Assembly (NCBI GenBank): GCA_029931535.1
Contig: JAQPZY010001558.1
Location: 1,426,001 to 1,490,000, forward strand
Length of the DNA stretch: 64,000 bases
Source: Margaritifera margaritifera
Taxonomy: Eukaryota; Mollusca; Bivalvia; Unionida; Margaritiferidae
Reading direction: 5' to 3'
Shown here: piece after piece, positions 1-13,100 of the stretch
How the letters are laid out: every line of letters begins with the position of its first letter
Numbering within the stretch: position 1 is the stretch's first letter
Notes under the pieces: model-generated
Database searches by the model: none
What the model was told of the DNA's origin: nothing
Seen by the model: the letters and a program-made list of their open reading frames with translations, nothing else
Program-made: the position numbers and the translations under genes

Positions 1-495
1 TCTAACATCAACAACTTAGTATACTCTGTTAAATTTTAGTTATGATAATTTATTGTAGTTAAACATTTCCATATTAGAAAAGCATAAAATTATAGATGTA
101 CATTACCTCACATTTTAGTGTTATTGACCTGTTAATGTTTCAGGATATACATGGAAAAGTTGCACAGGTAGTTTTATTTCTGAATACTGTTGATCAACAA
201 ATCCTCTGTTAAGATTTCTCCAACAAAGTTGTACTGTATGTCTGTCTTAGTAAGGGAAATAACTAGTGAATAAAATTCTTGTTATTAAAACAGAAATAGT
301 TTGAATTAGTAACTTGGCAAAAAATCAATTCAAAATGCTACTTCTTACAATCATTATGTTAAAAAACAAATAATGCTTTCAACATGCATAAAACCATGAA
401 AAAAAAAATTGATTGTCTTTAAGACACTTAAAATATTGTGTGGTGTGTGTACATGTATTACCATTCTAGAATTCCTACTGCTCTACCAACCCACT

Positions 496-540
496 TATCT
501 ATCTATCTATATATCTATCTATGTATCTATCTATCTATCA
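496..540. repeat. TATC/TCTA microsatellite
   Basis: About eleven tetranucleotide units of tatc with two interruptions (tata and tgta). Simple sequence repeat within presumed GNL2 intron. Confidence 0.9.
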
Positions 541-689
541 TAAATTAATAATTAGTAAAACAAAACAAACAAGTTTACAAGAAGTCAAAAATGGAGACTC
601 TAGAAAGAGGCTGTGACTGTTAGAAAATGGCAGGGGACTACAGAGTTCTGGTAGTTAAAATTCTGTTTGAAAACAAATTAGAATAATTT

Positions 690-1140
690 GAAAAAACTTG
701 CAAGTCCTTCATACCAGAATGCTTTCTGTGAAATTTGGTCAAAATTCTGCTATGCAGTTTCTGAGAAGAAGTCATTTAAAGGTTTTAATAATTTTAGTAA
801 TGGTGGTAATTTCTGATGGCAGATCTGCATCATTTGTGAAAATATGAGAGCTCTTTATGCCAGGATGCTTTCTCTCAAGTTTGGAAAACTTCTGATGTGT
901 GTTTTCTTTTAAAAGTCATTTAAACATTGTTCTAATTTTAGTAATGATGATTATACTTGATGGTGGATTGGCATCATTTGCATAAACTTGAAAGCCCTCT
1001 ATGCCAGAATGATTTCTGTCAATTTTGGACAAATTCTGTTAAGCAGTTTTTGCTAAGAACTTTTTTTAAAGGGTTTTTCTATATTTAGTAACATGTTTTT
1101 CTATTTTTAGTAACAGTGGCAACATTGTATGGTGCATTGG
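690..1140. repeat. Degenerate ~140-bp tandem repeat, family 1 (first block)
   Basis: About three diverged units, each with the words 'ctttatgccaggatgctttct', 'gtcatttaaa' and 'ttttagtaatg' in the same order. The same family returns at 1960-2330 after an unrelated block. No coding signal. Confidence 0.75.
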
Positions 1141-1199
1141 CAATATTTGTAAACAAGAGTACCGAACAGCACATTATATGCCCAGTGCATGTTTAATAG

Positions 1200-1900
1200 T
1201 CCTCTATGTTGAAAACTGACATAAACCATTTTTCTTCTTTCAATTCCAGTGAAGATTATCTAAGTGACCTAGAATCAATAGGCTTCATCCTTGCCCTAAG
1301 TGCAAGCCATCCACAAAATTTGGGCCAGATCTGTTATGTAAAACTAATGTTATTGCGCTGTAATAATGTTTCTTCTTTCAATCAGTGACCTTTGACCTTT
1401 TGACCCCAAAACGAACAACCTTCTTTCTTAACCCACGTACAAGGCATCCACAAAATTTGGTTGAGGTATGTCATGTAGAACTAATGTTATTGTAAGGAAA
1501 CCCATTTTTCTTCATTCAGTCACAGTGACCTTGACATTTGGACTCTAAAATGAATAGGTTTCTTCTTCACACCAAATGCAAGTCATTCAAAAACTTGGTA
1601 AACACAGATGATGGAGAACTCAAATTATTGTGCAGAAACCATTTTTTGTCTTTCAGTCAAAGTGACCTTGACATTTAACCTTGCAAACCTGAAATCAAGA
1701 GGATTCTTCATTACTCCAAGTGCAAGCTATCCAACAAGTTTGGTACCTGTAGATGGTGTAGAACCTGAATCATTGTGTTAAACCATTTTTCTTCTTCAGT
1801 CACAGTAACCTTAACCTCTGAACTTTTGAGCTTGAAATCGACAGGGTTCCTTCTTAACCCAAGTGCAAGCCATTACGAAAGTTATTGTGCAGAAACCAAA
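1200..1900. repeat. Degenerate repeat with TGACCTTTGACC motifs, family 2
   Basis: Roughly four to five units of about 150 bp, each pairing 'ccatttttcttctttca' with 'agtgacctt' and 'aagtgcaagccat'. The AGTGACCTTGAC core is a frequent motif of noncoding repeats in molluscs and some other marine invertebrates. The phase between units drifts, so this is an old array. Confidence 0.75.
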
Positions 1901-1959
1901 CTGGTAACAGACAGATGGATGGAAAACAACATAATATAATATGCTCCACGATATGGCAA

Positions 1960-2335
1960 GCATATAAGAATTGAAAGCCCTCAGTGCCAGGGTGCTTTCT
2001 GTCAAATTCTGTTGAGTGATGTTCTATAAGAAGTAATTTAAAGGATTTTTTATTCTCAGAAATGGCAGTCAAACTGAAGGCAAATCAACATAATTTGTAC
2101 AAACTTGAAAGCCCTCTATGCCAGGATGCTTTCTGTCAAATCTGAACAAAATTCTGTCAAGTGGTTTTTTTTCATTATAGAAAAAGTCATTAAAATGTTG
2201 TTCTAATTTTACTAATTGCTGCCATACTTGATCGTGGCTCAGCATCATTTGTACACATTTTAAAGCCCTTCATGCCATGACACTCTCTGCCAAATTTGGT
2301 CCAAATTGGTCCAGTGGTTTCTTAGAAGTTTAAAA
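1960..2335. repeat. Degenerate ~140-bp tandem repeat, family 1 (second block)
   Basis: Two to three further units of the 690-1140 family, again with 'gaaagccctctatgccagg' and 'atgctttctgtcaaat'. The family 2 block appears inserted between, or interleaved with, the two blocks. Confidence 0.7.
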
Positions 2336-2337
2336 TA

Positions 2338-2463
2338 GCAATTGCTGACAAATGCATGATGGTTGATGCATTATGCAGAGCCATATCAAATGCTCACTTG
2401 GCAATTGCTGACAGATGCATGATGGCTGATGCATTATGCAGGGCCATATCAAATGCTTACTTG
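2338..2463. repeat. 63-bp direct duplication
   Basis: Two adjacent 63-bp copies (2338-2400 and 2401-2463) differing at a few positions. Each starts with gcaattgctgaca and ends with cttg. Because 63 is divisible by three, the copies make a plus-strand reading frame look longer than chance. Confidence 0.9.
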
Positions 2464-3422
2464 GCTTTATGGCCAGGTGAGCTAAAAATAATCTACTCTA
2501 TTAGATCTGATATCTTTAAGTCCTTTGTGGGATGCAAAGAATTGATAAGTTATACAAAACGAGAATTCTGTAAAATGCTACATCTAACCTGTACTAATGT
2601 AGCCTGTTCAATCACCTTTACTCTGTCCATGACCCAAAAGATACGTCACTGTAACATACTTTTGCTAGTGATGAAATATGAACCTATAGATGCATACACT
2701 CATCAAATTTCAGAACTATATATGCACAAATTTTAGAGAAATGAATTAAATGCAAAAAAGCCAAGATGGCCACTTGCACCAATGTCAAGATCAGTCAGAA
2801 AAGTAATACCTCTTTACAGGTAAAGACAAAAATGAAGCTGAATCAATCTTCTACATGTAAAGATATGTGTAGATTCTACATGCTCTCTAATATCACTTGT
2901 TGCAAAGACCATGTCTTCAGCTGTCATTTCAAAAACTTTATCATTGATTTTTTTGCTAAAAATGATGAAAGTTTAAAAATAAGAGTTCAAGTGTTGCTAG
3001 CTGAAGACTTATTATAATTTCAAGATTTTCTGTAATTTTTTTGCAAATCAAATGAAAAAAATGAAGTGAAAACAAGAGCATGCATTTCTCCAAGAAAGAG
3101 GCTGAAACCAATCAATGGTGGAAGTGGAGGTTTGAAAGATATGAGAGCACCATCTGGAAAGCAGTTTGATGTAGCTTGTGAATATCAACATCTGAAAACT
3201 GGAAATAATGTGAGATTCTGTACATCTAAACTTTGGTCTACCTACAAGTCTAAAACAAAACACTGTGAGAAGACAAGTAACCCTTGTTTTTGTCTTTTAT
3301 TTTGTTCTAAACTACAATTTTGGTTCTGAAAATATATTAAAAAAACGTGTTTACAAAGGCAATCATTGTTGACTCATACTTCATCTTACAGACTGAGACT
3401 CCTCATAATAAGTAAGAACTTA

Positions 3423-3488
3423 AATCTTATATACATCAATTTTAAATCTTATATACATCAATATTTAATCTTATATACATCAATTTTT
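3423..3488. repeat. 22-bp tandem repeat, three copies
   Basis: Three units starting at 3423, 3445 and 3467, each with aatcttatatacatcaat. The array ends about 40 bp from the exon 5 donor of GNL2, in intron 5. Confidence 0.9.
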
Positions 3489-3529
3489 AAGTTTCTTCAG
3501 AAGAGTGGTTTGTTACAATATCTCATTAC

Positions 3530-3628
3530 CTGCATATCTGTTACTTTCAGATTTGGCTTCTTCCTCTGGGATTTCTTGCCAAAGGTAGATTCAAAACTTT
3601 CTGTGTCAAGCAAATGGACCCTGGCATG
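3530..3628 (-). CDS. GNL2: GNL2 exon 5 (last in window)
   Basis: 99 nt, phase 0 at both ends, 33 residues: [17 protein letters not shown] then [26 protein letters not shown] and SQRK-PNL are family landmarks. Donor is atgcag|gtaatg. The next exon, expected to start the acidic linker, is not found in positions 1-3529. Confidence 0.95.
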
Positions 3629-6600
3629 CTGCATAAACATAAAAAATATTCAGTCACCAAATATTACACAGAAATATAATGAAAATCTTAATTTTTTCTT
3701 TCAAGATCTGTTTTTTTAAAATGTATCTAAAAATAATAGAGTAATTTAGCAGCATCAATTACATGAAAACACATAACTCATACTTCTTTCATTATTTTCT
3801 ATCTTCTTCTGAACATAGCTTTGTAATCATCTTCAAAATGTGTGCATTGCTTACAGCAATATGTCATGTAATTAATTGCTATTCATTTTGGGTATGTGTA
3901 ATGTGTTTTGTTCGTGTTCACCTTCATCAACATTCATCCCCATCATCATAATTATCTCAATATTTGGAATTAACTATAGTTAGTGTTAGATGAAATACAG
4001 ATACAGACTTTAGGATGACCTGCTTTCCCAGCATTTCATTTCCAGCCAAGAAAGCACCTACAGTAGACTTTTGTTCGATTCCAATTTCAAGTATCTCAAT
4101 TTTGAATTATCATGCTGTATTAATTTCTCATTTTTACATCCATCTGAATGTTTGAATGTTTTTGAAATAATTCATTTGCATTTCCAAATTGTAATTATAA
4201 ATAATTATGCATTGAGTTTACATATTTACAGAACATTTTCACATCACTGTCATAAAAAATACAACTTTGATAACTTACAGCGAGTAACTAAATTTATGGC
4301 ATTTCATATAACAATTATTAAATGCAACACTCAAACTGTTTGGTCTTCATCCCCAAAAACCATTGATATTTTAATGCCTCTGAAAAGGCAAATTTTCCCC
4401 CTGTGACAAACATAAGAGTGTTCCATTATCATATGGAAAATTACTGTTTGATTCTATTTTCTCACCCAGAATCTGTAGTACCTTGTATACAACTATATAT
4501 TCTATTTTCTCACCCAGAATCTGCAGTACCTTGTATACAACTATATATTCTATTTCTGAGTACTGCCAGATCTATCATGTTATCCATGTCAATTTCAGTT
4601 TACAACATGACTGGAACACAATTGTGAATTTTATGTAAATTTCTATGTAAAATACTATAATGTATAAAGCCAGATTAAGTAAATATATGTTGATATATAT
4701 GTCTACAGCTTGTTTGCTATTAAACAAATGAAATACTTTTCAAATAATTGTAAGAAATGATAACACATTTGCAACTTCATGAATAAATTTATTTGAAAAA
4801 AAAAAAAAAAAAATCTATGTCCACAATATCACATATGGTTATTATTACTAAATGTAACAACCACTATGGTACAACAATTATTTCTCTCCTTGTTTTCTAT
4901 ACCTTGGCTGATTCATTGAGAAGGGTGACTGGCAGTTTCGTTTGCCGCATGACAACTTTATAGGGGTTTTTCTTCACTTTTGCCATCTCTTCTTGAAATG
5001 TCTGCAAAGCCTTCTGGGTAATAACCCGTGTGTTACCTGAAATATGATTATTTTATGGTTTAATATTCAATTTTAAGAAATCATTACTGTCTTTTTCTTA
5101 TTATGTAAAAGTAAAATTATGTAGCATTTTTAAAATTCTGAATGGATAATTAAGTGCATTTCCAGTGAAGACTATCTAAGATTGCCTGGTTACTGGGGAT
5201 GGGGTGGATGCTTATTATCAGAAAAAAACATCACTTTGTAAATATTTTGCCAATTTTTTAACATTTGGGGCTTCGCATCATCATGTATGGGCACATGCTA
5301 TTATCAATTGATAAAGACTGGTAAACACAGTCACTCAACCTGGCTCAATTCTGTGTCTTCTTCCATTACACAGGATACACTTACTTTCTTCCTCAATTAC
5401 TATTTATAACTGAGAAGGAAAAGACAGGTTTTAAATATTAAGACTCCAATATTGTTTATATTTTTGCTCATCTTGTTTAACCACTTTAACAAATGTTTAA
5501 ACTATTGAGATATTGGGAAGCTTTCAAGAAACTTAGGGGTTTAAATATCAGTCAAACAACATAAGACACCTCTGAATAAAGGATTTTCCAAGTTTAGTAA
5601 AATTTAAGAAAGTTTTTTGCTTGCACTTCCTTTACATGTATGTTCCATATGCTTCTTGGATATACAATTCTTTTAATGTGATATTTTTAACATTGCCAAT
5701 CAGCTAAAAAAAAAAGTAAAAAACAATTCCAGTACAATGAGAATAAAATAGTGTATTCATTTCTCCAATTCCTGAACCATGATTTCCTTCAACATTTTTG
5801 GTTAAAACAATAACCATAAACATTAGTTTTTAAAATGAATGATCTGCATCTTTCATTTTTCTCAATCTCAATCTGGTTTTTTATTTTGTACCTTCTGTTT
5901 TTTTTACAATAAGAAACCATATTCTACATCCCAGTTTATTAGTGGGTAGAATGATAAAAGGGTTATCATGATAGTAAATCAGAAAAGTAGAAGATTGATT
6001 CTGAAGTTTATAACCAATTATCAGAAGTAACCCTTCTTTTGCCATCCACACCCATCCAGAATTCCTAATCATGAACATTTGTCTCAAATTATACTCAGAG
6101 TAAAGTCAAACCTGTCCTAATGGTCACCTTTATTCAGCAGACACCTCTTCACAACAGCCATTCTAATCCAACCCACCAATTTCCTATATAAATGTCCTAT
6201 ATGTAATGGTCACCTGCATTCCATGGTCAGCAGCCACATAGTTCATAACAAAACAATGGAACATATCAACAGTTCCCTTGCAGTCTATGTAAACTGAACT
6301 TTTGCTTCATGAGGAAAGCATTGTTTAGATAAAGGAATATCATGTGAATCAATGTGCAAACATATCTCATCTCGCTTGTACTCGTAACTCCAGTCACACT
6401 GACAGTGTAACTCAAAGGTGTCAATATGTCAAATTTGAAAGCAAGGCAGTTTTTATCATTACGGTAGAGGGTTGAAGCAATTCATGTGCTGAATGGTGGG
6501 AAAAGTTGTTGTGCTATCGCATCAGAAATGTGCCAGTGTGACAGGTATAGTTCGATATCTTCATCTATTTGCCTGTGAATTAAAGCTATCTCTGAAGAAA

Positions 6601-7117
6601 AAGTTTGTCTTTGAGAAGAGATATGAGTTACATCCCTTTTCATGAGGATCAGGGGTCATTCAATATCTAAAACTTGTCTGTGAAGTCAGGAGAAGTTTCA
6701 GTTCATGGGTCACAAAGAATAGCCATATATAGCTTCTTTGGATTTCCTATTCATCTCAGGCTTCTCACATAAGCCGACTGTCTTTTGATCTCGTCAAGCT
6801 GAGCAACTGGCTTATCCCGATATTACTTTTAAAGTGTGAACAGCTGTTTCCAAGTGAAATTTATACAAGCTGACAGATGAAAAAGTCAGTCCTCTGTTTT
6901 ACAATCATATGTAAGCTGCAAGTAAGTAGTGAAATGAGTGTCATGGTGCACAATACAAACTAAGATTGGTGATTATTTGAAGTCAGTGATGATTTAATTT
7001 ATAGGATGGATTAAAGTGAGCAGAATATAGTAACCTTGTGTGGAACATAACTTTGGGAGAGGACAATATATACACATATTTTATGATTTTTTTTAATAGT
7101 GCACATAAAACAACATT

Positions 7118-7186
<69 letters not shown>

Positions 7187-10100
7187 GATAATGATATTCA
7201 GTGCATGGTATTTGTTCAAAAACATATTTTAAAATGTGAACATGTGTACACTATTTTTGCCTTTTCCCATGGATGGCCATTGTTGACAGGTTTGACTGTC
7301 TGTTTTAAAAGAATGAAAATGATGACTTACATTTTATGAGCTTTTTTTTGTGCCTTTAAATCATATTTTTATTCTTAATATATGTCTATAGTCCAACAGA
7401 CAGCTCAAAATTTAGTTCAAATATTTCCTGTGGACTTTTGGTTGGTATAATGTAAAATCATGAATGCAAAATCCAGAGTTCAGGATCAATGCAGAAATTT
7501 CTCATAACTGTTTCAAATGAATAAAATTACACAGTAGGTAAGTTTCTTTCAGTGTACAATCTACATCGAATTTGGTTTTCACATGATATCTGTTATGTGG
7601 TGGAGTCAATTTCAGTGTACAATCTACATCGAACTTGGTTTTCACATGATATCTGTTATGTGGTGGAGTCGATTTCAGTGTACTATCTACATCGAATTTG
7701 GTTTTCATATGATATCTGTTATGTGGTGGAGTCAATTTCAGTGTACAATCTACATCGAATTTGGTTTTCACATGATATCTGTTATGTGGTGGAGTCAATT
7801 TCAGAGTACAATCTACATCGAATTTGGTTTTCATATGATATCTGTTATGTGGTGGAGTCAATTTCAGTGTACAATCTACATCGAATTTGGTTTTCATATT
7901 ATATCTGTTATGTGGTGGAGTCAATTTCAGTGCACAATCTACATCGAATTTGGTTTTCACATGATATCTGTTATGCGGTGGAGCCAATTTCAGTGCACAA
8001 TCTACATCGAACTTGGTTTTCACATGATATCTGTTATGTGGTGGAGTCAATTTCAGTGTACAATCTACATCAAACTTGGTTTTCACATGATATCTGTTAT
8101 GTGGTGGAGCCAATTTCAGTGTACAATCTACATCAAATTTGGTTTTCATATGATATCTGTTATGTGGTGGAGCCAATTTCAGTGCACAATCTACATCGAA
8201 CTTGGTTTTCACATGATATCTGTTATGTGGTGGAGCCAATTTCAGCAGTAGTAATTTTGTTTTAGCACCACTCAACATGTAACTTCCACTGTCATGGCAG
8301 GCTTGGTGATATTGGCTGTTCTTCCTGAGGCAATAATTTGTGATATTTTGTTTCCATGATGTGTTTGAAATTCATAAATTCAGGGCACATGTACTTTATT
8401 CTTACACCAATTCCATCATAGTTAGATCTGTAGTATATGAAAACAAAGACCAAATGGTACAATTTATGCTACTAGGAATAATGGGAACAGGGGTGGGTGG
8501 AATGAAGAATATGAAAGTACTGTAGAAAGAATGGAGCATCGGAATATTAAGAATCATAAGTTTTTCTTAATCAATTCCTGGATTTCCATTCTGATCCCAT
8601 TCTTACCATCAATCATATTTTTGCTTAAGTACTTTTCTCCCTACCTATGTCGACATCGAAAACTGGTTCAAAATTGTATCCAAAATAATTCTGACTTTCT
8701 GAATATTGTCACCATAATTCAGAATGAGAAATGTTCATAATAATTCAACAAAATCCAAAATAGTTGGCATCTCTGCATTTATTACGAAAAGGAAAAACTA
8801 TTTTTAATTATCACTTTTCAAAAATTTAAAATTGCAAAACAACCCATGCATCACTCTACTTTTATAACCGCTGCAAAATGTAAAGATTTTGTGTCCCTTT
8901 ATCTCACGAAGTCAAACCATATCCAATAGAATATGCATGGGTGGAGTCAGTCATATATAAAACATCTAAACACCCTGGCATATTCTACCATACATTGTGG
9001 TGCTTCACTAGAAAAATTGCAGCACCAAAACCGTATGTTCAGCAAGATTTTTCTGAGGTGATAAATGGGTCAAATGGATTCTTTGACTTTGTCAAAATGT
9101 TTCATACAAAAACAAATTTCTGTTTTTATTGGATAAATCTCTTTTCTGCATAACTTGAAAATCTCTTTTTCAGTTTTATCAACACAGCAAAGCACTGTGC
9201 AGGAGAGAGATTGGCAGTGATGAACAATTTGACACCAGAGAAACATTTAGACTAAAAACAGAACAAAACATGAAAACTGCTGAGAGCAATATTGCAAGCA
9301 ATGAATACTGTAAATTCATTTTTATTCATTGGGTACCAATCTTTGAATATTTGTTGATTTTTTGGCTTCTTTGCACAGTTTGCCAGATCTAAACACCAAC
9401 TCATGCAGGGCTGCATCTAGGAATTAGTCAATTTGTGCACTGTCCCCCCTTAATGTTGAAAAAAGTGGGGCCAATCTGGTCATAGCAGGGGACTCTACAA
9501 TGTTACACCTTATGCTCAGAATCACGAGTTTCCTGCAATTTTTTCTCCAATGTCCCCCAAATCTTAACACATGCCACGGGTGCGCTTTTTTACCAATTTT
9601 TCTTTAGTAGATGTCCATCCACATCTATGTTGATGCTAGAAATAGCCAAAGACACTAAAGGTAATAAAAAAACAATTGCAATTAATGTCCATTTTAAAAC
9701 AATATATCTGGCAATGAAAACATTCAAGGTTTGTGGTAGATGGCTGAGCGACAATGTAAAGTCTTTGATAACTGCTAGTGCAAAGCATTTTTGAGGTTAA
9801 AGTTACACCTAAGAAGATGATAATTTAATTTACTTTGAGACTGAATTAATGACAAAAGAGATTAAATGTATGCAAATGTACAATTTGTCATTAAATCATT
9901 GATTTATTAATTTGAAAACAAAAGTAATTAAGAAAAAATGAGTATTTATTATAATAAATGCTTGTAGGTAATGAGTGAACACTAAAGTTAAATGAGAGCA
10001 AGATCTGGAACAGAAAATTCCATGGTGCAGCTCATTTCAGGTTAACCAGATATTCAAATATGTTAATGTTTTCATGAATTACTTGAGCACTTAATAAAAC

Positions 10101-13100
10101 CTTTAATACAATAATATAACTGTCTAAGCAAAATATGATAGTACAGTGCAGACGACAAAGTTAAGGTGGTAAAACTGTTAAAGTAAATAAGATTATCTCA
10201 TATTTTGTAATGCTACTAGTGCATTATGTACTACTATTTTTGTTGGTCCCATTTGGTGGGTGGGGGACACAGTGTCCCCTGCCCTTGTGATCCTAGGTGC
10301 AACACTGCTCTAACAGAGCATAAAAAAGTAACTAAAAATGAATGCAAAACAAGGGTGATAAAATATGAAAATTAAACTCCATATTCTATTTCTTTAGCTC
10401 ATGTTTTAAAGCTTCTTTGTTTATTTTTTTTACACTTGCTGGTAAAAACATTGTAAAAAGGTTAACACTTCCACCTTACAGTTTATCATACATATGTCCA
10501 TCCTAAAGTTTAAAAATAACACCGAATGTCTGAACTTGGCTGTCACATGAAAAAACAATTGAAATGAAAGAATCTCCATAAACACATCCAGAACAGACTT
10601 ATTCTTTGAAATTATAACAAGTAACTGTAATGTGCTGGCATAACTATCATTGGTGTCTACGTCAATCATTCAAATTCATCAATAGAACAAAATGGCGTGG
10701 ATCAAGATCAGCTGGCACATTATATGATGGTAGTCATACAATCTAAGACATCAACCCTTATATGTATGATGGGAAGTCAACATCTTCAAGAATATCTCAC
10801 ACAGTTGTCAGCCCATATTGACACTGTTGCACAGCTTAGAGTCTAATTGCCTTATTCATACTAAACGCAATCTGATGCATTTTTCCTTTTCAAAGTAAAT
10901 CCAGGCACAATCAAGTGGCTGCATTTTTCAAACTCTGTTGACCTCCATTTCAGTTGCTTGAAGGGCAATGGTGGCAGAGGACTGCAGAAGTCTAGGGATG
11001 AATTTTCTTTAACAAAATGAATATGTCTAATCAGGTTCAAAAACATTTCAATATTGGTGGAATTTTCACAACTGCATATCCTAGATTAAACCCTGCTTAT
11101 GTGAATCTGAGTGAAAGTGTCTGCAAAAATGGTCTAAACATAAACCAAAACCTACAGAAACTGAACGATGCTAAGGTAAGCACAAATTGTGAAGCATGAA
11201 ATGTAGGTCAGTGACCTAGTCTCCAATGATGGCCGTAGAATTCCTCACGACACAATTACGTGATGCTATGAGTAACTGTGTCTAAGAAAATGACCTAAAC
11301 ACAAACCTTTACCTGAATGTTGATGCCATAAAGAGGACAGATGGCTGAACAAATATCATCCATCCATAAGCAGGAATTGCTTTACAATCTGGCAAATGAC
11401 CAATTTTTACGATAATTTAAATGGTATATTTACAACAACAACAAAAGACAGAAAAGCACCACTGTTTATTTTTTATTCATAATTCATACTTTTAAAAAAT
11501 TAAGAACATGAGCAATTTATGGTCATTTGCAAGTTTTTCTGAAAGACACTAATGATTTCACTCCTAGAGGTAAGTCGGTCATGCCAGCACAGAAAATTGT
11601 TACAACAGATTAATTCTGTTAGATGATGTCAGCATATATATATTGTGTATCTATTATTTAGTAACTTACCAAACCATCGTCTGTTTGGTTCAACCCTTGC
11701 TACAGTTCCAGAACTCAGCCATGACTGAAATGGAGCAGGTCGCAGTATCTTCCCAGATTTGTCTCTGAAAGAAGCAATTCCAAAATCAAGGAAACATTCT
11801 AACTTGAATCAATTTTCATGTTGGAAATTTTGAACTGCAGTTGCTTAGAAAATCACTTTTAAACTGTAACTAGAACTAGTAGCCATGGGTGTATCACAAA
11901 GGGACCTCACTCTCTACAACTTTCTTGGCAGTGCATAAACTTAAAAACTTCTGTTGGTAAACCAAAGTTTGGAGAAAATGGACATTTAGGGGATATACCT
12001 CTTCTAAATTATGACAGCGAATGCTAAAAATCCAACTCATTCAAGGTCTCATCAATATAAAGGCACATTATAACTGGCTGAAATGCAATATTCCTTAGTA
12101 AAGTTATGCTCCAGAAATCAAAGTTAGGAGAGGAAATCAGGGGCCAGAACTCTTCTAAATAATAATGTGGAACACTTGAAATTAAACTCATTTAAGGTCT
12201 TGTCAATATAAAGCTGCATGCCAAATCTGGTTGAAATCCAGCAAACCTTCGTAAAGTTTTGCTGCAGAAACCAAGTCAAGACAATGGACAATATGGCACC
12301 ATAACTCCTGTAAATGATATCGTGGAACACTGGAAATCAAACTCATTCAAGGTCTTGTCAATCTGAAGCCACATGCCACATTTGGTTAAAATCCAAAAAC
12401 ATTTGGTTTTTATGTTATTATTGCAGAAAGCAAAGTCATGAGAATGAGCAATCTGGGGGCCATACCTCTTCTAAAGAAGACCAAACCCATATTAAGCACA
12501 TTTAAGTCTGTAATATCATGTTTACACCAAATTGCATCAGATTATATTAAATAGTTCTTGAGCTATAATAATTACAAGCAGCATCCCATTGAAGATGTAA
12601 ATTTAAAAGGCACATCTACATGTAATGTGCAATCCACTGCCAAATTATGTGCAAGATTGTATGGCTTGCTGAGCTGTACACTGGTTACAAGCAACATTAA
12701 ATGTGAAGATATGAAGTTAATTGTCAAGGGCCATAACTAAATATCAAAAATGAAACTGACAAGACAAAATGCATAAATGTCACAGCTAGGTCTATTAGAC
12801 GATGGATATGGCAAACTGCAATAGGATATGTTGTATGGTTCCTGAACCATGCTGGCTACTAGAATATTCTGTCATGGAGATGTAATATCAACGGGAAATG
12901 GGTAATACAGTATAACCGGTCTTGAAAGATCACTGCTTCTGCCTAAAAATCATGCTCTCTACAAACATGTGGTCTTTCATGACAGCTCAGAACACTATAC
13001 AATCAATAAATCTGTACATTGAGAATCTGGTCTCTCAAGACAGGTGGTCTCTCACAACAGTGATCTTTCCAGACAGGTTGTACTGTAACTCCATCAAAAC

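Larger units (their letters stand above)
1..3529. other. Left flank: GNL2 intron 5, repeat-rich, no exon found
   Basis: The stretch left of GNL2 exon 5 should be intron, because exon 5 ends in phase 0 with a clean GT donor and the protein is incomplete. I read the minus strand for the next expected exon (acidic linker before the GTPase domain) and found no match. It holds a tetranucleotide run, two families of degenerate repeats and a short duplication, listed separately. A plus-strand ORF at 3066-3329 matches nothing I recognise and has no splice or promoter support. Confidence 0.6.

Noticed and set aside
2860..3000. Minus-strand frame (AEDMVFATSDI) as GNL2 exon 6
   Set aside because: The residues do not match the acidic linker or any GTPase motif of GNL2 and the flanks lack fitting splice sites.
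3066..3329. 87-codon plus-strand ORF as a gene
   Set aside because: No recognisable family, no splice or promoter context, and it lies in GNL2 intron on the opposite strand.
6983..7232. Poly-isoleucine ORFs on both strands
   Set aside because: Direct translation of the (AAT)n microsatellite.
7502..8278. 258-codon minus-strand ORF as a repeat protein gene
   Set aside because: The frame exists only because the minisatellite unit is 63 bp. Variants are as often amino-acid changing as silent, and the opposite strand is open as well.
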